Position numbers and translations under genes: made by a program
Assembly: GCF_050908995.1 (NCBI RefSeq)
Contig: NC_135123.1
Coordinates: forward strand, 14,384,001 to 14,448,000
Direction of reading: 5' to 3'
Length of the DNA stretch: 64,000 nt
From: Andrena cerasifolii
Taxonomy: Eukaryota; Arthropoda; Insecta; Hymenoptera; Andrenidae
Part shown: in pieces, positions 45,301 to 54,047 of the stretch
How the letters are laid out: each line of letters begins with the position of its first letter
Numbering within the stretch: the first letter of the stretch is position 1
Notes under the pieces: generated by a model
Told to the model about the DNA's origin: nothing
What the model saw: only the letters and a program-made list of their open reading frames with translations
The model's database searches: none

Positions 45301-46915
45301 TTTGCTGCTTCTCTTTTATTGTTATCCCTGAAAGGAAAACAACGTGTCAGCTTTATCATCGGAAAGATCGTTGCCTGTGGTCCAGAGGAATACCGCCAAA
45401 CAACATTCCGTGGCGGAGTTTATAAACAAGCGGAATTCTGGTCTATTTCAAACCTGCAAAACACTCCCCGGCAAGCGCGGGGATTAGGGATGCTCGCGGA
45501 TCTCTACGTATCTATTATTTGCAACTGCATTTAATCAGAATGCTGACTCTCATTAAGAAAATTGGAAAAAACAGATTGACATATTTCTTCAAATAACCCC
45601 GGCTTCTCGCGACTATCCGTAGTTGGCCTTTACGGTGCACACAAATACGCACCAATAAACATGGTTATTGGTTGCTTGTCAAAATATAAAATAAAGCGGA
45701 CCAATAAGAAGAACGGGATGCATCGTGCTTATGTTTCGACTTATATTTAAGGCGCTACATTTTATGCGCGGTATTTTCCTCGTGGCTTCCAAAAAAATAA
45801 CGCCCGACAAAAATGAATAGGACGTTTGAAGTGCTGTTTCGTTTCATGAAAAAAAAAAAGTTAAAACAGTTGCCGTCCTACAGAGAATTTTCTACAGTTT
45901 CAAAATCATTTAACTGAAACATCAGTGATTGAAGAAAAGTTAATGCCTTTCTCTATTATTTCTCTTCTCCCTTTCTGAAATAAACATCGCGACTTTACGC
46001 TCATTGGATGTCGCCTTAAAATAACGTCCCGTTTAAAAGAATCGCGTGCGCACATGGGAACAGGCCCGTTCTGCATTTGATTCGCACTGTGCGAGTGCAC
46101 GTGCTAGATAGAAGTGTACGATCTCCGCTGGTGTGAATCTGTGTGTTATGTGAAGTAAGTATAGGACATAGGGATATCAAGTTTTGATGTGAGAGCGTAA
46201 TTCAAAATCCTTGATACCTGATACCTGAACTCAGAAGGCGTACAAGAGCCTGAGATTGCATTCAATAACTTTCAAAACTACAGTAAGGCCAGGCGAAGAT
46301 AGTAAATAGCTTAACTTTTTCGTCTGCATTGCGTGCCAAATTTCGTCGAGCGGGCAGCGACTGGTCTCGTAAAATCACTTAAAATGCTGTCTTCGAAACT
46401 TGAAGGATGTTATCGTTTTGATTGGTCGAAAGGACCTGAAGAGGAACTTCGACGGACGCCCCGGAGTCAAAGGAGTAGGGCGCTCAAAGAGCACAAGCGA
46501 GGAGCGACTTTGTAGAAACGGCAGATCGAACTTGTTAGCAATACAGTCAACATTGAGCTGTCCATTAAAATCCAATCTTAGAAAGTATTCAGAAAGTGTT
46601 TCATTCCATTTCTCTTCCATCATTGAAATTCCCGCGCAAACTCGTGAGCTGAGTGCTTCAGCGCTCCACGGACACGGACCCTCCGTCTAATTTAAAATCC
46701 CCCACGGAATCGCGCAACAGAAGACAATCTACTATCGCTAGTGAAATAATCTGTGGTTTAATGGCTTTGTGTGGGGATGGGAGGCGTGACTAGAGATAAA
46801 GTTATCAAATCACGGTGGAGATTCGTCACAAAATATAAACGAATTTTCAAATAGCACTTCGTCAAGTTCAGCTCTCAAACGTACGCGCTTTCTCTACGCG
46901 TTTGTCAAAAGCACA
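45301..46915. promoter_or_regulatory. Divergent start region of SA and NECAP
   Basis: SA (minus) and NECAP (plus) start 1.6 kb apart. An SA 5' UTR acceptor (TTTCAG) lies about 30 bp upstream of the SA ATG. A donor GTAAGTATAGG near 46153 could end a NECAP non-coding first exon. Frames at 46333-46690 have no recognisable domain and were not called. Confidence 0.45.
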
Positions 46916-48237
46916 ATGGAGACGTACGAGAGTGTATTGCTCGTTAAGTCCGAAGTATTTGTGTTTAAAATACCGCCAAGGTCAACGAATAGGGGTTATC
47001 GGTATGATTGATTCTTTCTTTCCACGTATTACCACCGAAAATGTTAGACCTTCATGAAAGAACAGCGTATGCAAAGGCATGTTTATAACGCGACATTTCT
47101 CACGCTATTGTCAAGGAATCTTCGTACCATGTGTTCCCTCACTAATCGCAGCCCCGTACAATTCATACGTCAGCAAATGTTGTACCGGAAATTGTTGACG
47201 GAATAACGCGTCGTTGTTACATCTGGAATGCAATATTGTAAAATTTTCGTTGCCTCGTAATTCGTAAAAGTCTGCAGAACTTTCGCTCTAATTATTGAAA
47301 CTCCGCTAGCATCGAAAAGTTTCGGAATGTATGGTAGTCAGATACCTGAACACTGTTAAACGAGAAAATATATTTCTATAAGAATATAAAAAATATTAAT
47401 TCTTTTTACAAGAGTGCGCTTCTAATAATATTGTACACTGTATTTCAATGTAGCGATTGACAATTATGAGTCCTATATGTGTACTTATAGAGCAGCTGAT
47501 TGGAATCTCCAAGAGCCTTCGTGGACTGGTCGTATGCGCCTCGTATCTCAGGGGAACGTAGTAGCTATAAAACTTGAAGATAAAGTCACCGGTGAACTAT
47601 TTGCGAAATGCCCAATTGAAACGTATCCAGGAATTGCGGTCGAACCTGTCACAGATTCTTCTCGTTACTTTGTTCTGAGAATTCAGGACGATAATGGGAG
47701 GTCCGCTTTCATCGGCGTCGGGTTCTTGGATAGGTCGGATAGTTTCGATTTAAATGTCGCGCTTCAAGACCATTTCAAATGGGTCAAGAATCAAGAGCAG
47801 TTAGAGAAAGAGAAAGACGAACCGAAGCAGGAATTAGATCTCAGATTTAAAGAAGGGGAAACAATAAAGATCAACATGAAAATTACTGTAAGATGATTAT
47901 TTGCTTCATAGACTCTTGTTTTGTAGAGATTAATATACTGACTCGAAAGGATATGTTATAAACTTCTCCCGATTATGCTGTATAGAAAAAGGATGGCAGC
48001 GAAGTCGCTTCCAAAGCGAAGCAGCGCGCGAACCAAGGCATCGGCTTGCCACCACCGCCGGGTGGTGTGAAAATTGCACCGCCACCTGCCAAAACCCCGA
48101 CTTCGTCGCCTGCGCATAAATCGGTTCCGAATCAAAACCAGCCAAGTTCGGAGTGGGGAGAGTTCGCCAGCGCGTCGCAACAACCTCCGTCTCAACAACC
48201 ATCAACAGTAGGCAACGCCAGTTGGGTGCAATTCTAA
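46916..48237 (+). CDS. NECAP: NECAP, adaptin-ear-binding coat-associated protein
   Basis: Clathrin-mediated endocytosis adaptor accessory protein that binds the AP-2 appendage and modulates AP-2 at the membrane. Exons 46916-47001, 47491-47887 and 47986-48237 sum to 735 nt, 244 aa. Residues 1-130 or so form the PH-like NECAP domain: [72 protein letters not shown] and [20 protein letters not shown]. The tail has [16 protein letters not shown] and two Trp-x-x-Phe type motifs, SEWGEF and the C-terminal WVQF, which in this family bind the AP-1/AP-2 ear. Start chosen at 46916 because exon 1 supplies the conserved N-terminus missing from the larger frame at 47477. Confidence 0.96.
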
Positions 48238-50118
48238 TTCCTTAAAAGTTGTATTAAAAATTTTGTGTAGCTGTGCTGTAGAATCGTAGGCTATACATAC
48301 ACAATATTAATTTGTATGTCCATCGTGCTTACATGCGCCTCGACATGTACGCATATAGATATCTTTTAAGGGTAATTGTTGACAAAGATGTTTCTATGTG
48401 CATAGCGAATGGACTACAATATTTTTGGAACAGGATCCTTACTGTATCATACTATAGTACTTACAGATTCTTGTAAATTTCTATTTTCATTTACGTCAAC
48501 GACAGAACGACTAATACCACTAAGTTCAAGTGCATGAATCGGAGATCTGAGAAATCGAATGCTTATTTGAGCGGGAGCCTATATGAATATAATTTGAACC
48601 TAAAGAGTTGAACATTTCATTTGAGTTATTTAAAGCGTTACCTTCTAGATCAAAGGTGCAAGATTATATTTTCACGTTTACATTATACATGTTTCGTGTT
48701 GCGATCAGTTGGGACGAGAATCTTATAATGTTATTGAAATCTAATTTCTTTGTATTGCTTAGGCTTTCGCTATTTATATTAGTAATGCAGAAAGATGTAC
48801 ATATAATTACATTCCTTCTTTAAATAAATTAGAAAAAATGAGCGCGATACCTCATATTTTTTATATAAGTAGGTACCAAATAAGTTTAGTGCCTTGTACA
48901 GATTTATCTTGAAAAGGTGGAGCAGTCTGAATTGTAAAAACGAGATAAATAAGAAGTGTATTACAAATGTAAGAGTCTGTCAGCAACAAAAGGTTTCATT
49001 ATTTTCACAGTATTAAACGTAAAATACGATGAAAGTGATCCGAATATTTTCTATTGCATGGATACATACTTTGTTGAAACCCTTAAAGGACTATAAATTA
49101 AATATGGTGTATACAGTCTTAGTTAATATTAGTTTCCGGTGTTTGTACATAAAGTAAAAATTAAAGAGGCTAATGCAGATGTGGGGCCTAAATCTATGGA
49201 TGTATCAAGTTTTTAAATTACGATTCGGTTTCGTATTGATAGGCTGAGGAGAGGGGGTACTACAGTTTCTGTTCGATCACTCGGTTACATTATCAAACAT
49301 AAGATTTTTGTATGATATTCTCATATTTTTTAGATTAACAGAGATTTAGAAAAAGAGATCTGTAAAAAAAAATATATGCTGGAATGCATTATAAATGGAA
49401 AAAAAAATAGAAAGTAAAACGCAGTTGTTTTGCAATTAAAGATATTGTTATGTAAAATTAAGGAAATACTATATTCACTGAAGATAGAGAACTAATCTAT
49501 ACTCGAAACAATAAAAGAATAAATTTGTTACATATCTTTATTTGCCAGAGTGAAGAAAGTTTAATGTTTCATGTATATATTAAAAAAGATAAACTATCTA
49601 AAGATGATATTAAATCCTAAATTGTACGACTGTAAATTATTTTTTTCAGATGTAAAACTAAGGTTTTCTCGTATGTATAGAATAAGCAAAGGAATTACTT
49701 ACATACTCTAGTGTCATTGTAAATTGTAAATGATGCTGGGTAACGTTGTTAATAATACCTATGTTAATATTTAGTATAACTATAAAGGTATCTTGTAATT
49801 CCACCGATTACATTCCGTTTTCATTGTTAGCTTATACAGAAATGATTATATGATACACACGTGATCCGTGTGTTGATATTATATATATATATAAATATAT
49901 ATAGAGGATAGTGTTTATTTTTACTGCAAATTGAAGAAATGCTATTTGTTTTCCATTTGTATATTATCATTTGTAGTTATAATAAATTGCGTAATTATTA
50001 ATACACTAAATGATTATTAAAAATCATATTACAAATAATACTTTGTAGATAGATAAATGATAACAGTAGCTGGGAATTTCATTCTATCACAAGATTATCA
50101 GTTTTTTTTAGTAAATAA
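48238..50118. other. NECAP 3' UTR and intergenic DNA
   Basis: Convergent 3' region of NECAP (plus) and the TPR gene (minus). Very AT-rich, with a TA-rich run near 49878-49905 and AAATAAA-type words, for example near 48822. No gene recognised. Confidence 0.6.
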
Positions 50119-53100
50119 TCAGCAACGTTTGTTACGCGCAACATTAAGCCGTAAACTGCGCATGGCCATAGCGCGACTAAAATGACGTTGGACCGGACGT
50201 TGAAGTTGTCCATTAACTAAACTAGAATCTTCGTCGCATTCTACATTGTTTAGAACTACTAAGAGTACTCCAAGCACCTGCAATATATTAAAAGTATATT
50301 TTAAATATATTATAGATCAAAAGTCATCAATTATTCGTACTTATTCGTTTCACCACAAAATGTATTAATATCTACAATGAAATAACGTAATTCTGCTTTT
50401 TTTCTCATCTCAACGTACCAAACATATAATTATCAATAATGTATAGACGTGTATACTCGCAGTCGGGAGTAACTCTACCGCGCTTAGAGCCTCGGCTGCT
50501 TCAGAAAGGTCTGGTTTTAATTCCAGAGCATGTCGCAAGTGTATAGCTGCTTCTTGGTAATGGCCATACGCCTACAAAAAGACGGGTGATAAGCATTGTG
50601 GGCGGAAAGATACTATTTTAATATCCATTGAATCTGTTCTCTTGTTCGGTTTGAATAAGCAACTGATGCACATACAAAATAGAAATACGAAAATGCAGAG
50701 GATATTTTCTTTCTTGTAACATTCTTCTATAAAAAAAAATGAAAAAGAAAATAAAAATAAAGCAAAATACATAATATCAAAGATACAACAGTAATTCAAA
50801 CCAGAATATTTTACTAAAACGTTTAATCACCTTGAATATTTGACCAAGAGTAAGATACTGTTCCCACGCGTTGCGATCTGGAGGTTGCAACTCTAAGGAA
50901 CGTCTCGCTAAATATGTCGCGTCGTCCAGATACTGTTGAACCAGTAACACTCTAGCCAGATTTAAGAGAACCTCCGCGTTATGCGGCGACACAGCAAGCG
51001 CCCTTCGAAAACATTCAATTGATCTTTGCGCATCTCCCTTTATACGCCAGAAATTTCCTATTTGATTATAAAGTTGAACAGATTTCGGTTTCTATAAAAG
51101 AAATTCAAGGAAACATGTTGCACGTACAATTTTATACAAGCGGCATCCAATCGCTCCTTTACAAACATACAGTATTTTCTAACAGGCATGCCGTACCTCT
51201 CGTTTTGCTTTTATTAAGCGTTTCTCTAACAAATCAATGTCAACGTCCACAGTTTTCCCGCCGTTCTTTTTAAACATAAGTGCTACGTTAGGTTCTGGAA
51301 CGAGCGGGTGCTTGTCCCTGTTCGCGACGCCGAGCAAGTTGTCGTAATAAGTAAAGTTGACGGGCTTCCCGCAGTCTAGGATCACATCTTCGCATTGCTG
51401 ACCAGAAGTACACATGACTTGTTCGCCTGATGCTTGAGATGTTAGAGGAAAGGACTCAGTGGCATTCGGTGTATCCTTCAACACGTATGACGAGAATCGT
51501 CTGCCAAGGGGACCAAAGTTAGGGCTTTTTTAACGCTGAAAGAACAGTAAGCCACACACAAATGCTAACTACAGGAAGAAAAAGAAAATTACGTCGGATT
51601 AATTGTAACAATCGTTCGAAATAAAATCTCGAGTATAACAGAGAAAGAAATGCTTCTAATTAAATAAAGTACATAAAAACGAGTGAGTTAGTTTCGGCAG
51701 ATTGTTTAGATCAACTAGAAATCTTTGTATACTAAATGTGCGTTGCATAGCTCGTGTAATTTACATCTGATTCTTCGGTTCGACTATCCAAGAATTTAAC
51801 ACATTGTTATATCTATTTATAAATAACAGAAGAAGAAAAATATACGCCATAACTATACATGCACAACAGCTAATTTAAGTGTACACATATACATTTGAAG
51901 TAAACAATAACTGAACTTTAAAACATGCAGTACCAACTACAATTCTTGCATCTACGAGTAAAATCGAACCTATGTATTCTTGAATAAAGAAAGTGCAAAT
52001 GTAAATCATCATATTATTTACTTCTCTTTACTAACACTGTCATATATATTCTAAACATTGCATACCTTACATAAACCTAACAAACGATACAAAAGATCTC
52101 TTAAACATTCTAAATATCTTAATATCTTTATTGCGAGGAAAGTCTACGATCGTGACGTATCCTTTTGGATAAGACTAACAAGGGGAGGACCACGTGATAG
52201 ACATCGATTTTGATGAGCTATGTCAAAAATAAGCCAATAGGCCTTCATAATAAAATGTAAATTATTCAAAGTTTCATAGTGGCAGTAGGGTTTTAGTGGG
52301 TAAAAATTCCACAACTACCCTGGTGCCCGCAGGGAATTCCTTTCTGGAGGCGTCGGAGTGCCTTTTGACATGTTTCCACGTTAAAAAAAAATAATTTTTT
52401 TTTTAACTTGGGGACATCTTCAAAAGGCACCCTGACTCCTCCCGAGGGGAATCTCCTTTAATAATTTACATGTAAATATCTCTATTATTAAGGCCTACTG
52501 GCTGAAACGCTAGGACACCTGTTTACTTATTTTTGACATAGATCCAACATGCCAAGGCTCATCAATAATCGATGTCTATCACATGGTGTCCTTTCCTTGT
52601 AAGTTCAAAATATAAGGGACGATGAGTATAAACAATTTTTATGGAAGAAGGTTTCAAACATTTATTTACGATCGTAATAATAAATGTTTAAAGCTGTCTT
52701 TTATAAAAATAGCTGACAGTCAGCGGCTAGCACTCTAGGATTTGTTTGTACTCGTTGTTTCTTATACATTGAGCCCAATCCTATCCGAAAGGTAGTCCCT
52801 CTGATCGCAGCCGTCCCTCGTCAATAATGAGCTCGCGGGAGTGTATCGTATTCTGATATTAGCGCATCATAATAGTCGCACGATACGAACTACAAAGAAC
52901 ATAAGTTTAATGAGTTGTATCCTCATCGTTGATCATGGCGCTGGCAGGCTATTTTATCCAACCCGTGCCAGATAGTATTAAGTTATGGTTGAAAGGCAGG
53001 CGTGCCTCTATGCTCTTACCCAGGGGTTAACCAGACTTTGTAGTCTCTTACCGTTCATGGCTCCCAGGGACAACGGTCTTGCAGTCCTGACAGTAAGGCT

Positions 53101-53344
53101 GTATCTTCTCGTGCGTATCAGGAACAGCGGTTCTGCTCCAAGCTTGCCCATTCCCAACACTGATGCTGCTCGCCAGGATATCGAAAATAGGTTCATCCTC
53201 GACTGTACTCACGAAGTCTGTTGTCTTAACGACTTTGTCAGCGCTGAGCCTCCAAGAGGTCCTTGAGTTCGTGAGCTTCGCCTGGAGGATTAGGAAGCAA
53301 AACAAATAGCCGACGACACGACCGTCGACTCCAACAACTTGCAT
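50119..53344 (-). CDS. TPR-repeat membrane protein, possibly TTC17-related
   Basis: Exons 53344-53052, 51500-51197, 51091-50831, 50571-50419 and 50277-50119 (TGA) sum to 1170 nt, 389 aa, in phase. Exon 1 has a hydrophobic stretch (VVGYLFCFLILQA, residues about 10-22), a candidate signal peptide or anchor. Exon 2 has CGKPVNFTYYDNLLGVANRD. About three TPRs follow (SIECFRRALAVSPHN; DDATYLARRSLELQPPDRN; EAAIHLRHALELKP). Near the end is a transmembrane segment (YTLLIIICLVLGVLLVVLN) and a basic tail. The block before the TPRs and the WRIKGDAQRSIECFRRAL repeat resemble the C-terminal part of TTC17, but the protein is far shorter, so I give no symbol. Exon 1 is the weakest part, supported by phase, a GTAAGA donor and its hydrophobic start. 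The 1.55-kb intron 1 contains a fold-back element. Confidence 0.7.
52178..52606. mobile_element. Fold-back (palindromic, MITE-like) element
   Basis: A roughly 430-bp imperfect inverted repeat centred near 52392. The ends read ACAAGGGGAGGAC and GTCCTTTCCTTGT. Inward, the arms pair through GTGATAGACATCGAT, GATGAGC, TATGTCAAAAATAAG, TAGGCCTT, GTAAATTATT and GTGCCTTTTGA, with an A-run facing a T-run at the centre. No transposase is present, so it is non-autonomous. A target-site duplication could not be defined with confidence. It lies inside intron 1 of the TPR gene. Confidence 0.85.
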
Positions 53345-54047
53345 TCTCCCGCTTCACAGAAACTCCCGCTGCACAAAACGCGCCTCTAACTGCCGTAGAA
53401 AAATCGTCTGCTTTTACCACAAAAAGATGATTTGGATTTTCATTTAGATGACTCTTTCACTAGGGAATATTGAATCAACTACCAACGTTTCTGATTCGCT
53501 ATTGTAATGTCCCTAGTATTATTCGAAACGAAAACTGCGCGCGCGCGGCCTCCCCCTTCCATGGTTCGGGAGGGTCACATCGGGTCACATCGGGTGCGTT
53601 CCGTTTCGCACATAAAGTGCATAAACTGCATAGACAACGCGCCGTTTCAGTTAATGCGTGCATTGGTTACATTGGTGGCGCATAGGATTACCTAGAATTC
53701 TCCCACTTCTAACGCGATTGACCCGATTACAGAGCTTACTATAGTAGATGGCGCTCTCACAGTATTTCCCAATACCGATCACTCTCTAGAGGATCACTAG
53801 AACACCCCTGACACGAGCGCCATCATTCCCGCCAATTCCCGCGGTAATAGTTTTCTTTGCCAATAGTTTATTGATAGCGAAAGTTATTGGATCATACTGA
53901 ACGCTAATTTATATCCATTATTGCAATCTTTTAACGTATTATGTCTAATACTCTGGACTCATACAGTAAGTTATAAAAAATAACTTACTTTCTTGCGCTA
54001 CCATGTAATAATAAGACAGAGATAATGAAAAACTATAGGTAATTTTT
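53345..54047. promoter_or_regulatory. Divergent region upstream of the TPR gene and the repeat-protein gene
   Basis: Contains a GC-rich patch near 53536-53600 with GCGCGCGCGG and a short direct repeat GTCACATCGG. This is the likely promoter area of the minus-strand TPR gene. The plus-strand repeat-protein gene starts at 54048, about 450 bp past the GC patch, so a bidirectional promoter is possible. The sequence just before 54048 is AT-rich and shows no bacterial-type promoter or ribosome-binding site that I can support. Confidence 0.4.

Noticed and set aside
46333..46690. Overlapping plus-strand frames upstream of NECAP
   Set aside because: No domain, overlapping in two frames, and located where 5' UTR is expected.
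48046..48205. Minus-strand frames opposite the NECAP last exon
   Set aside because: Antisense of a well-supported Pro-rich coding exon.
52985..53266. 93-residue plus-strand frame
   Set aside because: Overlaps the proposed first exon of the minus-strand TPR gene, which has better support (hydrophobic start, donor, phase).
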